A DNA stretch of 64,000 nucleotides from Proteles cristata cristata (taxonomy: Eukaryota > Chordata > Mammalia > Carnivora > Hyaenidae): positions 248,001 to 312,000 of the forward strand of contig JAESUZ010003089.1 of the NCBI GenBank assembly GCA_017311185.1, read 5' to 3'. The position numbers were made by a program, and so were the translations under genes. This document shows positions 43,801 to 55,724 of this stretch, piece after piece. The notes beneath the pieces were generated by a model, which was not told the DNA's origin, did no database searches, and worked only from the letters and a program-made list of their open reading frames with translations. Position 1 is the first letter of the stretch. Each line of letters begins with the position of its first letter.

Positions 43801-46041
43801 TAATAACCTTCCACAATATGGTCACATCCTTCTTTCTCTCTCTGGCCACATCCTTCTCATCGTGAGGATGTGATCATCATCACCATTACTATGGCCACCC
43901 TTCCCCTCATCATGATTGTCAGTAACACCATCCCTGTTGCTGAGATCTTTACTATAACCATTGACGTCATCACCACCACTGTCATCACCAATACTCTTGA
44001 TACCCAGCAGCCCATCCCCATGTTGGCCATGCTTATCACCTTATAACCACGAACACCAGAATCGCAGTTAATCCGTCTCCCATCCTTCTCCACCTTTCCG
44101 CCCACCACCTATCCGTTCTTCGATCTAGCAAGACCTTTCCTACCCAGTTTCTGCCCACCCATCCATTCAAGCTTTGAAGTCCAGGATGGATACGACCAAA
44201 CCACAGTCCTCACAGAGGCCAGTGTATGCAGGCCTCTGGGAAACAGCCCACGAGGGGTTCTAAAAATGTGCATCAGGGCTCCAGGGACAAGAGGAGGAAC
44301 CACCTGTCTTCTGGGGTCCTAGGGTTGGGTCTCAGAGCAGCTGCTAAGGAGTGGGTGCATGGTGAGTGTGGCCGAGCAGGGGCAGCTGTGTGAGCCTGTG
44401 GGTGTCTGTCCCACAGAGCCTTTCCCCTCCATCCAGACAAGGTCAAGAGGCTCTGCAAGGAGCCCCAGACCTTGGAGGCCTGAGGTTCACAGAGCAAAAG
44501 CTAATCTGCCTTGCCCTCGGTCACAGCCTCGATTCGTCTTTTTGTATTCAGCAAATTTCTACTGGTCACTTGCTTTGGCATACAGGGGAAGTGCAGAAGT
44601 GACTCGTCATATCTGCCCTGGAGGCCTCTGCGCTGGCTCACAGGTGGCTCTCATTTGTGGCGGGAGAGCCGAGGGCTGGGAGGTCCAGGGGTCCGGATGA
44701 CTCAGCTCCGGGGAGGGCAAACATCCAAGAACAGGGATCTCAGGGAGCCCAAGCTGGTCAGAGACCACCCCGGCCACCTCACAGCGGGGACCGAGGTCTG
44801 GTGGGTGCCCGAAGGCAGAGCCTCTGTCAGCCCAGGCACCCTTCTGCCTGGCCCGGCACCGCTCCCCCGGGCCTGCTCCAGCCCCAGCATTGTGGGCCCC
44901 ACCCCTGTGCTGGCATAGTGCTCCCTACGCAGGGAGGCTGCTGGCACAGAGAGGTGTGCTGGGGGTGGTTATCTGCTGAATCACCGCAGCACAGAGATGT
45001 CACTGAGCCCTGGCACCCGGCTGCAATCCAGGCTGGGAGGCAAAGCCCCTGCCTCCACCTCCCTGTGTGCTCTCTCTCTCTCTCTCTCTGAGTCCCTCCC
45101 CAGGGAGGTCTGGCCCAGCGCCAGCAGGAAAAGGAAGCTGACCCAGGGTCTTCAAGCATGTTGGCCAAGTATATTTCCTTCTCAGGGCCTGGCTGGATGC
45201 CACCTGCCCCCCTCTGTGTGAGGCGGCATTCAGCCAAGCCCTGGGCACGGCAAATTTGACTGTGAGCTGTCCCCCAACAGCACTTCAGAGGCTCCTCTCA
45301 TCAACATGGGCTTGGACCCCAAGGGCTAACCTCTTGCGATGGCTGGGGGTGGCCATGGCCTCCGGTCAGCTTCCTAGAAGCAGGGCCTAGAAGACAGCCA
45401 TCCCAGTGGCTCACCGAGGAGGGCTCTCAATAGAGGCAGAACGGGGGGCAGCGCTAAGGAAGGGCTTGTACTCAGCTGAAAACCCGCTTCAGCAACCCCA
45501 CTGGGGCTCCCAAGGGTGAAGCTGGCTCCCTGGGGCCAGCCGGCCCACCCGTCACCCTGTGCCGGTCAGCGGCCTCCATCCGCCTGGCCGCAGTCCCGCG
45601 CTGACAAGGGCAGTTTTCCAGAGGAAGGAGCGCTGTGAATTGTTCCCTGCCGGTGTTCCCAGCAGCTGGGGCTGCCGCCCGAGTGAAGGGGTCCGGGGGT
45701 GCCCGGGGGCTGGGGCATGCTGGTGTGTTTGCTGCGCCACGAGCTGTCCAGAGCTCACAGCTTCAAGTAGCGAGCGTCGTATTCTCTCTCGGCGGCGGCG
45801 GCCATGGAGCAGGAACGCGGAGGCCCCGGCCTCCCGGGGGGCTCTGCTGGGGCCTGGGGAGGCGGCCATCTGTATCCTGGGGGGGCGGGACCCAGGACGC
45901 ATCTGCCCCCGAGTTCATTGGCGGGGCTGCTGGCAGGGGGCCTCGGCTTCTCACTAGTTGTCCTTCAGGATACAGGGCAGGCGGCTCGGGCAGGTGGGAG
46001 TCAGGGGAGGGAGAAAGAGGGCACTTAAAAAGGGATCTGGT
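43801..46041. other. No recognised gene
   Basis: Decayed ATC-rich sequence at the left, then unique GC-rich DNA. A (CT)n run lies at about 45,068-45,090. Confidence 0.4.
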
Positions 46042-46545
46042 CTCCTCCTGCACCCTGACTCCACCCCCTCCGAGGTGATGGCCCCGCCCCCTCCTGCACT
46101 GACTCCACCCCCTCCTGCACTCTGACTCCACCCCCTCCGAGGTGATGGCCCCACCCCTCCCGCACCCTGACTCCACCCTCCGAGGTGATGGCCCCGCCCC
46201 CTCCTGCACTCTGACTCCACCCCTCCCGAGGTGATGGCCCCACCCTCCCGCACGCTGACTCCACCTTCCGAGGTGATGGACCCGCCCCTCCTGCACTCTG
46301 ACTCCACCCCCTCCCGCACGCTGACTCCACCCCCCTCCCGCACGCTGACTCCACCCCCTCCTGCACGCTGACTCCACCCCCTCCGAGGTGATGGCCCCGC
46401 CCCCTCCTGCAAGCTGGCCTCCTCTCATGCTGGACGCTGACTCACCCTCTTCTGGACGCTGGCCTGCCCACTCCTGGTCGCTGGCCTCACCCCATCCTGG
46501 ACGCTGGCCCGCCCCCTCCTAGATGATGGCCCCTTCCCCCCCCAC
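46042..46545 (+). repeat. Minisatellite, GACTCCACCCCCTCCGAGGT / GATGGCCCCGCCCCCTCCTG units
   Basis: About 500 bp of irregular 20-65-bp units combining CTGACTCCACCCCCTC, CGAGGTGATGGCCCCGCC and CCTCCTGCACTC. The right end drifts to CTGGACGCTGGCC units. Open in several frames for composition reasons only. Confidence 0.93.
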
Positions 46546-46797
46546 ACACTGACCTTTTGCCCTCCCAGTGTCCCGCTCAGCCTGCGTCTATCTGCAGGCC
46601 CCTCCAGGTGGGAGCTGGGTCTGGGCAAACCCAGGCCCAGGCAAGACGGTGGGTGCTGAGACAACAGCGGTCGCTGGCCCCGCAGGAGGCCCCCGCTGGC
46701 TCTGGAGCCACGCCCCCACCCTGGGACCTACAGCCCACTGACGCCAGCTGGTGACTAGACCAGTGGCCACGGGACCCTAAAGACTCATGGCTACTGA

Positions 46798-47019
46798 GGG
46801 GTGCCTGGGTGGCTTAGTCGGTTAAGCGTCCGACTTTCGCTTAGGTCATGATCTCGCGGTTCGTGGGTTCGAGCCCCGCGTCGGGCTCTGCGCTGACTGC
46901 CAGCTCAGAGCCTGGAGCCTGTTTCAGTCTGTGACTCCCTTTCTCTCTGACCCTCCCCTGCTCACGCTGTCTCTCTCTCTCTCTCCTAGAAATAAATTAA
47001 AAATATATTAAAAAAAAAA
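46798..47019 (+). mobile_element. CAN-type SINE (felid), variant subfamily, with target-site duplication
   Basis: Carries TGACTGCCAGCTCAGAGCCT, GTTTCAGTCTGTGACTCC and TCCTAGAAATAAAT. It is flanked by AGACTCATGGCTACTGAGG and AGACTCATAGCCACTGAGG (two mismatches). Confidence 0.93.
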
Positions 47020-47403
47020 AGACTCATAGCCACTGAGGGTGGAGCCAGGCACAGAGGGATCTCTGCTCTGGTCCCTGTGGGCCCCTGCTCATGTAACCTG
47101 GACCTGATCCGTTGTGCAGGGAAGCACAGCCCTGGCCACCCCCCAGGAGAACCCAGAGCAACTGCGATGCAGACTCGTGAGGAACCCAGATGTACCTGTC
47201 CGCACCCCCCACCAGGGACCGCTGTCACCCAGAGGGCCTGGAACCACCCTCCAAGCTGCAGCTGTGACAGGGGCGGGGCCGGGCAGGACGCAGGCCAGCA
47301 CAGGCTCGTGGCGGCTCTGGGTTAAGGTAAAACACACACAGGGCTCCAGACCCCCTGGTCTCGTCTTGCCAAGAGAGTACAGGGGTCAGGGGAAGGCTCC
47401 CGG

Positions 47404-47527
47404 TGTCACCAGCATCAGGGTTCAATTGTGACCCCGGATCAGGCAGGGCTCAGAGTGTGACCAGGGTCAGGGCTCAGGGTGTGACCACGTTTAGGACTCA
47501 GCCTGTGGTTGGGATCGGGGCTCAGTG
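47404..47527. repeat. Short minisatellite, GTGACCAGGGTCAGGGCTCA type (second copy)
   Basis: Four or so units on GGGCTCAGGGTGTGACCA, matching the array at 4,363-4,496 some 43 kb away. Confidence 0.8.
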
Positions 47528-49595
47528 CTGTGCATGGGTTTGGAGCATCGCCCGGAGCGCAGGCTGGGTGTGATCCTACAGCCTTGCCGTTGGGACGCAG
47601 CGTTATTGCGCACCTGTGCTCGCCTGGGTCTTGACTGGTCCATACCTGTCCATACTTGTGGGGCCTCAGGTGTGCCTTCCTCCCCTGCGTTTATGTCTTC
47701 TGACATTCAAGGGGCACGTGTCTGCCCTGTGGGTGGGCACGCAGGTAGCCCAGCAGGCTTGGCCTGCCTAAGCCCTAAGCTCTGGGACCCCGTGGGGGTC
47801 TGTGTTTGGGCGCTGGGGTCTCCCTGGGGCGGGAGGAGGCTGGGGGGTGGGAAGTTCTGGGCAATGACAAGGACCTGCTGACTGTGGATGGTGGACAGCG
47901 GAGGTGGAACGAGAGAAGGTCACGGAAGGGATGGGAGGAGAGGTGGATGTTGGCTCAGAAAAGGAGGGACCCCTGGAGGCTGGGGGGGGGGGCTGGATTT
48001 CACCCGATCTCTCAGCCACCCAGACACACACGTGCCCACCCAGGCCCGGCTCAGCAGATCCCTGGGGAACCTTTCCAGCTGCGGCGCCGAGGCTGTGGGT
48101 TGGAGTCACTCGCACTCCCTCCTGCGTCCAGCAGAGGGCGCTTTGCAGACCAGGCCAGAGAACAAAGAAAGCCCCTGGTCTGAGAGGGGTCGGTGGGGTG
48201 CCCACACTCGCACACCCCCTATGCCCGGGCTGGAGAATTTCCCTGGAGAGGGTGTGACAGAGGAGCGACAGTCACACCTCACAGCCTAGTCCCACAGCGG
48301 TGGGAGGAGCCCAAGAATCGCAGACACAGAAGCCCCACCTGCCCCCCACCCTGCTATGCCTCCGGCGCGCCCCTACTCCCACTGGGGCCAAGAAGGTGGG
48401 GCTCGGCCCGGTGCCCAGTTCCAGGACTGCTGGATGACACAGAGGGCTGTGGGACGCCCCCCCTCCCCCCGGTAGGGCCCGGGGGCTTCAGCTTGTCCTC
48501 TGGGACAAGGCTTTGCGCCCGCGGTCCAGAGAGGTGGGCACACTGGCTGGCTGGGCACCACACGGGGAGAGGCCCGTGGCCCGGGGGCGCCTGGGGGCCT
48601 CCGTGAAGCCAGGCAGTTGTGGGGACAACTCACACTTCCCGCTCCCTGGATTGGCTTCCTCCATCTCTGAAGGCCCCTGTGCCCGGAAGGTCTGGTTGGG
48701 ACCAGAGAGGTCACAGCTCAGGGGGCCCCGAAGCACAGGGCCAGGAACTCCAGCCAGACGGAGGCCTCGGCCTCCCCACACGGGCAGTGGCGGTGGGTGG
48801 CCAGAGCGGACTTCCCGCGCGCGCCAGTCTCCGAGGGACGCCTGGCTTCGTCCCGAGCTGAGAGGGCTCCGGCCCAGGGTCCCCGGGCCAGTGCAGGGGT
48901 GCGAGCCTCGGCCGCTTGCTCCTGAAGGGCTTGGGGGACAGCCGCTGTCACGGAGGGGCTATGTCCGTGCGCAGGAGGGACCTGGTGGCACGAAGCTGGG
49001 GAGGAAGGAGCAAAGGTGGGTCTGGAGGCGTCACCCGGGGGCGTCGTCCCACCCGGGGCCGCCCCTGCACCGTGGAGGCCACGCCCCCGGCACCGCTCCG
49101 CCTCGCTCCCCTCTTCGCTTCCTCCCGCCGCTCCTTCCCCCTGCACCCCTGGGCTGGTCCCCGCGCTGTCCAGAGGGACGGCAACGGCCCAGGAGCAGTC
49201 CCTCCCCACCGGCGGTGGCTGGCTCGCCCCCCCCCTCGGGCACGTCCTGGGGCCTCCCCTTCAGTGGGAAGAGGCCTTTGTGTGTCCCAGGAAAGCGCGT
49301 CGGCAGAGCCCTGCCAGCCGTGGGGACCGCGGAGGAGCCCCTCGACGCCTGGGCCTGGGGAGCCCTTCGGTCCAGCGGGAGGCTCTGGGGAGGGCTGGGC
49401 GGGGGCGGCCCTGGCAAAGCGCGTCCCGGAGCCAACGCAGCGCACGCCTTTTCCTCGTTCTGCCCTTTCCCGCGGAGCATCTGGAGCGTCCCCTGACCCC
49501 ACACACCGCGTCCTCTGACCTGCACGTCCTGTTATATACCAGTGAAGCAAAGCCTTTTGGAAATGTAAACAAACATTACTTTTTACTCCAACAAT
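47528..49595. other. No recognised gene; CpG-rich near 48.8-49.4 kb
   Basis: Unique DNA. GC and CpG rise around 48,800-49,450 but no promoter element or exon could be assigned. Confidence 0.4.
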
Positions 49596-49605
49596 ATGTG
49601 CACAG

Positions 49606-49802
49606 CAGCGCCTGGGTGGCTCAGTCGGGGGTGTCCGACTCTTGATTTTCGCTCAGCTCATGATCCCCGGATGGTGGTGGGGCTCCACGATAGCAGCTCG
49701 GAGTCTGCTTGGGATTTTCTCTCTCTCTCTCTCTCTCTCTCTCTGCCCTTCCCCTGCTCGCTTTCTCTCTCAAAATAAATAAATAAATAAACGTTTTAAA
49801 AA
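49606..49802 (+). mobile_element. CAN-type SINE with target-site duplication
   Basis: It has GCGCCTGGGTGGCTCAGTCG, then TCCGACTCTTGATTTTCGCT (a different head variant), (CT)n and (AAAT)n. It is flanked by perfect ATGTGCACAG copies (49,596-49,605 and 49,803-49,812). Confidence 0.92.
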
Positions 49803-49884
49803 ATGTGCACAGTCCCTGCTCAGATCTAAGGCCTGACCATGTTCGGTTTTTCCCAGGAGACTAGAGAATACTTAAAAATAACTT

Positions 49885-50079
49885 TTTCAATGTTTTATTT
49901 ATTTGTGTGTGAGAGAGAGATAGAGCATGAGCAGGGGAGGGTCAGAGAGAGAGGGAGGGAGACACAGAATCTGAAACAGGATCCAGGCTCTGAGCTGTCA
50001 GCACAGCACAGAGCCCGACGCGGGGCTCGACCCCACCTCACAAACCGCAAGAACATGACCTGAGCCCCCCAGGCGCCCT
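49885..50079 (-). mobile_element. CAN-type SINE, reverse orientation, with target-site duplication
   Basis: Has GTTTTATTTATTTGTGTGTG, GAGCTGTCAGCACAG and the ending CCCCCCAGGCGCC. GAGAATACTT occurs on both sides (about 49,865 and 50,080). Confidence 0.9.
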
Positions 50080-50089
50080 GAGAATACTT

Positions 50090-50319
50090 TTTTTTTTTTA
50101 CATTTGGTTTTTCCAACCAAGAGTGAACAGGGTCTGTGTTGCACGGGTCCATTGCTGGTGCGCCACCCTTGTTCTGGGGCCCGCGAGGGCCATCCAGGTG
50201 AGGAGCACCTCTGTGCCGGCACCGTGAGACACACGCTGGCACCAGGAAACCTGTCCCCAGCAGGTGCTGAGAGCCCGAGACCCATCATAGTGGGTGAGGC
50301 CTCCAAAGCGGGACCTTAA
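50090..50319. other. No recognised feature
   Basis: Unique sequence following a poly(T) run. Confidence 0.4.
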
Positions 50320-50425
50320 TGGACTCAGAGGGGCCGTTCCAGGCTGAGGGGAAGCTTCTGCAAAGGCCCTGAGGCAGGAACAAGCTCGCCATTTTTGAGA
50401 AGCGGAAGGAAGGAACCCCGGGAGG
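50320..50425 (+). mobile_element. L2-like LINE relic
   Basis: The phrase CTGCAAAGGCCCTGAGGCAG followed by GAACAAGC and a GGAAGGAAG-type end is typical of the L2 3' region. Confidence 0.55.
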
Positions 50426-51502
50426 AGGGGAGGCACTGGATATCCGGGAAGGGAGAGGAAGGTCCGGCCGTGGAAGGCCTGTGGGCGGGGGGTGCGAGGC
50501 GGGGGGTCCTGTGGGAGAAGGGTGGGTGAGCCGGGGCCGTGGTCCGGGTGGACCGTCCCCTTCCTTTCTGTGTGGATTATAGGTCCTTGATGGGGAGGCC
50601 GGCCCTTCCCCCAGGCTTCCTGTCACCTGAGCCTGACTGTTCAGCCCGGAAAACTTGGCTTGGAAAACAGTTAGGAAAGACCACGTGCCGTGGCTGGTCA
50701 AAGCAGGAACCAGCTCCGGTGGCTGCTGCACCCCCTCCCGGCCGCGCCCACCCCTCCCCCTGCCCCCTGGTAGACCTTCGGGGAGGAGGCACCGCCGCGC
50801 TGCCGCCTCGGGGCCGGCATGACCTCACGAGGTAGATGGACTGATGGCACTGAATGGGCAGAGCTTCTGCTGGTGATCCTGCCTGTGACCTTTGCTGGGT
50901 CCCCATGTCCCCTTCAGGGTCATTGAGGAGGGGCAGGGACAGGAGAGGCCCCCCCGGGCCCCTGGGCCTCCTGCCACCGCGGCTGGCCTTCTTGGTCGCC
51001 CCCCCTGGGCGGTGGGTCCCGGAGGGCAGGGCCTGGCAGGAGGGAGGGGCAGGGGGGACCGTGAAGACACCAGGCATCATGGGTGTCAGAGCAGGGGCCG
51101 CAGGAGGTGGCAACCAGCGGGGGCGGGACTGAAACTTGGAGTCACAACCCAGCCCAGCGTGCCAGCAATTCACAGACACCCCTGCCCCCCGTGGGCTCCC
51201 GCCGTCCCCGCGGGGGGCGGGGGGAGGGGAGGCAAGGTGCATCTGGGGGAGGGAGCGGGACCCATTTCCCCCGCCTCCCCACGTGAGTGCCTTGGGACTG
51301 GGGCGGGACTGCAGGGCCTCACAGCTGGGGGCCGGGACCAGAGCCCCGGAGCCTCATCCTCTGTGGCGGCCGCGGGGAGGCGGGAATCCCCTGAGCACCT
51401 TCTGTGTACCGGGCACTGTTTCCAGCCTGAAGCAAACACCGCACTGAATTCCCACCCCAGCGCAGCTTCTGCCCGTTTTCCTCCTGCTCCTGGGCCTCCG
51501 CC
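50426..51502. other. No recognised gene; possible MIR fragment
   Basis: GC-rich. A MIR-like stretch (GAGCACCTTCTGTGTACCGG) lies at about 51,395-51,430. Confidence 0.4.
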
Positions 51503-51900
51503 CCCGGAGTGGGCGTGTCCCTGGAAGTGGGTGTGGTCCCAGGAGTGGGTGTGGTCCCAGGAGTGGGCGTGTCCCTGGAACTGGGTGTGGTCCCCGGAAG
51601 TAGGTGTGGTCCCAGGAGTGGGTGTGGTCCCAGGAGTGGGCGGGATCACTGGAAGTGGGTGTGGTCCCCGAGTGGGTGTGGTCCCCGGAGTGGGCGTGGT
51701 CCCACGAGTGGGTGTGGTCCCAGAAGTGGGCGTGATCACTGGGACTGGGTGTGGTCCCCGGAAGTAGGTGTGGTCCCCGGAGTGGGCGTGTCCCTGGAAC
51801 TGCGTGTGGTCCCCGGAGTGGGTGTGGTCCCCAAGGGGGCGTGGTCCAAGGAAGTAGATGTGGTCCCAGGAGTGGGCAAGTCCCCGGGAGAGGGCAGGCC
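51503..51900 (+). repeat. Minisatellite, 18-bp unit GTGGGTGTGGTCCCAGGA
   Basis: About 20 units alternating GTGGTCCCAGGAGTGGGT with GTGTCCCTGGAAGTGGGC variants. Because 18 is a multiple of three, the + frame stays open and would read as GVGVVP repeats; no gene signal supports translation. Confidence 0.95.
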
Positions 51901-53521
51901 CCGGGGCGGGTGGGGGGAAGAGTGGGTGAAGACGGAGACAAAAAGCTGCCTCAGAGCACCAGCGGCCCCAGTGTCAGGGGTCCAACAGCCTAGGGCACGG
52001 GGCATGAGGCTGTGCTTCTGGAAGCCGCTGCCAAGCGTGGATAAGGAGGTGGTGTCCCCGGCTTGAGGCCCTCCACAGATGTTCCCCTGATCCTCTGCTG
52101 TCTGGCCTGGGAAAGCCCCCTGCCTCTGCCCATGCTGCCCCCCCACCTAGACTGCCCACCCCTCCTTGACGCTGGCTAGTGGCCCCTTCCAGAGAGCCCT
52201 CAATGATGCATCCCCTGCACATCACACATGCCAGGTCCTAAGGCTGTTGAATGTTCTGGAATTGGTTGGCGACATATTTGTCACCCCCTTCAGCTCATGG
52301 CCCCTCAAGTGGCCCCAGTGCCCAGGAATGGCACGTGGTGGGCACAAACCCCCCGAGGAGAATGGGGCGAACCGGTGCGGGGGTGAGGGGACCAGAGCAC
52401 CAGGCCAAGGGGCAGCAGGCACCCTCAGAGAGGCCCCTGGACTGACCACGCCCAGGTTTATGCAGTAACTCTGGATGGTAGCATGAGGGCACCTCCCAGG
52501 GTGGCACCATGAGCCCCCACCCAGCAGCACTTCTGCACTTGGTGGAAAAGGCTACTGGACCAGGAAGTCCCAGTGCCCACCAGACGAGGCTGGAGCACGG
52601 GCCTTGGTACCTCTGGTTGGACTGGGGAACACCCACCTGACTTGCCCACTCTGGTCTCACCACATTGCCATGGTCATCCGGAGGCCATGGCTGCTGATGA
52701 ATTTATTTCCTGGCTGGGCCTGGGGACCAACCACACCTGATTCAGAAAGTAGAACCAGGTCAAGTCCCTCGCTGTGGCCTGGCATGCAAATGTCAGGAGG
52801 AAAACTGGACCCTAGAAATTTCCAGACTGTCTGAGGAGGTGAACAGCTCTATGGGAAGAAGTGGGGTGGTGACTAGCTGTGCAGTAAAGGTGTGAGTGGA
52901 TTTGTGACTAGAAGACCTGCACCTGCCACCCTAAGGCCCCAGAGCCTTTTCTCCATCTCTGAGACAGAGCATGGTCTCTTGGTGGACCAGGTAACTTTTA
53001 AGGGCAGTGGGCCAGCCATGGACATGGGTCAGGATGCTGAAGGGCTGCCCTTGCTCCCAGTGGGTGCCCAGATGAGAGGACACAGGGAACCCAGCTCCTC
53101 TGGGCCTTAGGCTCCCCACCTGTAAAGGGATGAGGATACTTTCATTCACTGGATGCAGCAAGATGAGGGGTTAGGGCCCAGGACACCCTGGTACCCACAA
53201 GGAGCAGAAGTCTAAGTGGAAGACATTCAAGAAGGTTCAGAACAGTCTGAGAAGAAGCCCAACATCTCAGTTGCTCTAATCTGTAGCCTGCCAGCAATTT
53301 GCCCTTTCTCTCTGGGCCTCTGCTCCCATCTCTCAGGTAGGAACACCTGCAAGCGGACTGTGACTGCAGGAGGTGATGCCTAAGGAACACATCGTGAACT
53401 CTTGTTCTAAGTATGGGAAAGTATGGGGTCCCAGTTGTCCCAAGAGTAAAGGAGACCTAATGCAGTAAGCTCCAGGAGGGGACAAAATCACAGCAGCCTG
53501 CTCAGTGAGGGATGGATTGAC
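51901..53521. other. No recognised gene
   Basis: Unique DNA, slightly less GC-rich than the left half of the window. Confidence 0.4.
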
Positions 53522-53900
53522 AGACAGATGGATGGATGGATGGATAGGTAGAAGGAGGCAAGGACGAGTGGATTGGTAGATACATGGGTGGATGGATGGA
53601 CGGACGGATGGATGGATGGATGGATGGATGGATGGATGGATGGACGGACGGACGGACGGACAGACGGACGGATGGATGGATGGATGGATGGACGGACGGA
53701 CAGATGGATGGATAAGTGAGTGGATGGATGGATTCATGGGTGGATGGATGGATGGGTCGATGGGTGGGTGAATGAGTTAATGCATGGGTGGTTGGCTGGG
53801 TAAGAGGCTATGTAAGTGGATAGAAGGGTAAGTAGATGATTAGGTGGATGGATGGGTTCATAGATGAGTGAATGAATGAATGACTGAAGTGAATGAATGA
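53522..53900 (+). repeat. (GATG)n / (GACG)n / (GAAT)n tetranucleotide repeat
   Basis: Dense GGAT units with blocks of GGAC at about 53,595-53,700, decaying to GAATGAATGA at the right end. The GATG-to-GACG block structure suggests variant units spreading within the array. Confidence 0.95.
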
Positions 53901-53924
53901 CGTAATGATTATTTGCTGAACCCA

Positions 53925-54085
53925 GGTGAGTGCCAGCTCTGTGGTGGACATGCTCCCATGTATTATTTCACCGGGCCTCCCAGATGTCCTGGAGGAAGAC
54001 AGGTGTCAGGGTTGCAGGGTGGGCTGTCCAGGGTCACATATGTGGCAGAGCAGAGACTGAGACCCAGGTCTCTGTGACTGCAAAG
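53925..54085 (-). mobile_element. MIR SINE relic
   Basis: In antisense order: GAGTGCCAGCTCTGTGGTGG, TCCCATGTATTATTTCACC, then CCAGGGTCACATATGTGGCA and GAGACCCAGGTCT, matching an inverted MIR. Confidence 0.7.
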
Positions 54086-55487
54086 GTGGAGCGCTCCTGG
54101 CTGCACAGAGAGATCCATCAGGCCCACACCTCAAATCACCCAGGCGTAAGCCTGAGATCGCAGGGCAAGACTGGGGTCCTGTCTGTGGGCACCATGTTGG
54201 GTGCCATGTCCCTGGACAGCCTGATCCTCCCTCCTGGCTGATACGGCTCTTCCCAGAAGCTGCCTCTGACCCTCTTAGGCTCATGGCGAACACACGGTGA
54301 CCAGCCAAGGCCTCTCTCCATGGCAGTCTCCCCCTGGCCGGCAGCCCTGTGCCACAGCGGCCTGCTGGCATGTACAGCTGAGTCCCCAGGCTGTGCGCTC
54401 ACAGGGGCTCCGTACATGTGATGAAAGGGACAGAGGAGGGATGGGGGAGCAGAGGCGGGCAGGCCTGGACGGCTTCCCAGGGCTAGCACGGCCCCCAGGG
54501 CCCTGCCCCCAGGTTTTTCCGGGGCCTAGACTGCCCATAGTAGGTGCTCAGTAAACGTTTGCTGACAGAAGGACTGAGCAAGAGTCCCAGGGCTTGCCCA
54601 CGGCCCCAGCCCTCCCGGCCCACTGTCCCTCTGCCGGGTCCTTTCTTCAAGCTCAGCCGCAGGCCCGTCTTTCCCAGGCTCACCTCCCTGGGAAACCGGT
54701 GGCACAGAAATCCCGACTCGGCGTTTCTACTCTGCTCCCCGCCCCTTCCCTCTAACTCGGGGAAGCCCCCAGGCCTGTCCAGACAGCACTGAGTAGGGAC
54801 AGAAAACGTGGCAACTCAGACACAGAAGCCCATGACGACTTGTCACCTGGCAGACGGCAGGCTGGAGAAGATAATTCAATTAACTGAACGCTTGGATAGA
54901 GTTTAATAAACAGGAAGGCTGTTCTACTGACTTAACTGTTTCGAGGCAGTAAAATTCGTGTGCCCACGTGCGAATCTTCTGTCCTTCGGAGGTGGAGGGG
55001 TGAGGGGGTGGGGGGCGGGCAGCTCTCTCTGGAGGGCAGCGTCCTCTGCGAGGTCAAAGCCTGTGGGTGGTGCGCTGTGGGCTCTCCTGCTTCAGGAGAG
55101 AAGTGAGGTGAGGTGGGGGGCCGGGAGGCAGGAGGGAGGGCCTGGCCGGAGGGTCCTGCACAGGGCGGGTCTGGCCCAGCCGGGGAGGCCAGAGGGTGGG
55201 CACCTGGGAGGGCCCCGGGGGGCGGGGGGTGGGGGGGCTAGCACAGGCTCCCCTCCAGGAAGCTGCCCTCCCTCTGACACCTCCCCAGGGCCCTGGCCCC
55301 TCTCTGTTGTTTTATATATTTGTTTAGTTAAATAATGAGGTACAGTGAGAGCTCATGACCTCGTTTTTGGAGCCACACGTAGGAGATTTATGGGTGCTCT
55401 CCTTAGAGCTGCTGGCAACGGGCACCTTCCTGAGCTCAGAGAAAGCCTCACATTCTGGGCTCACAGAAAAAAAGCCGTTTATTAAAA
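54086..55487. other. No recognised gene; AT-rich island at 54.86-54.96 kb
   Basis: A low-GC stretch (GATAATTCAATTAACTGAAC, then GAGTTTAATAAACAGGAAGG) stands out of GC-rich DNA. It matches no repeat I know. Confidence 0.4.
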
Positions 55488-55500
55488 TTATTGCCCCATA

Positions 55501-55711
55501 GGGGCGCCTGGGTGGCTCAGTCGGTTAAGTGTCCGACTTCGGCTCAGGTCATGATCTCACAGTTCATGGGTTCGAGCCACACGTCGGGCTCTGTGCTGAC
55601 AGCTCAGAGCCTGGAACCTGCTTTGGATTCTGTGTGTGTCTCTCTCTCTGACCCTCCCCTGCTCATGCTGTCTCACTCTCAGGAAAAAAAAAAAAAAAAA
55701 ATTAAAAAAAG
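55501..55711 (+). mobile_element. CAN-type SINE (felid) with perfect target-site duplication
   Basis: Full copy with GACAGCTCAGAGCCTGGAAC and a poly(A) tail. TTATTGCCCCATA occurs at 55,488-55,500 and 55,712-55,724, a perfect 13-bp duplication, so the insertion is fairly young. Confidence 0.95.
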
Positions 55712-55724
55712 TTATTGCCCCATA

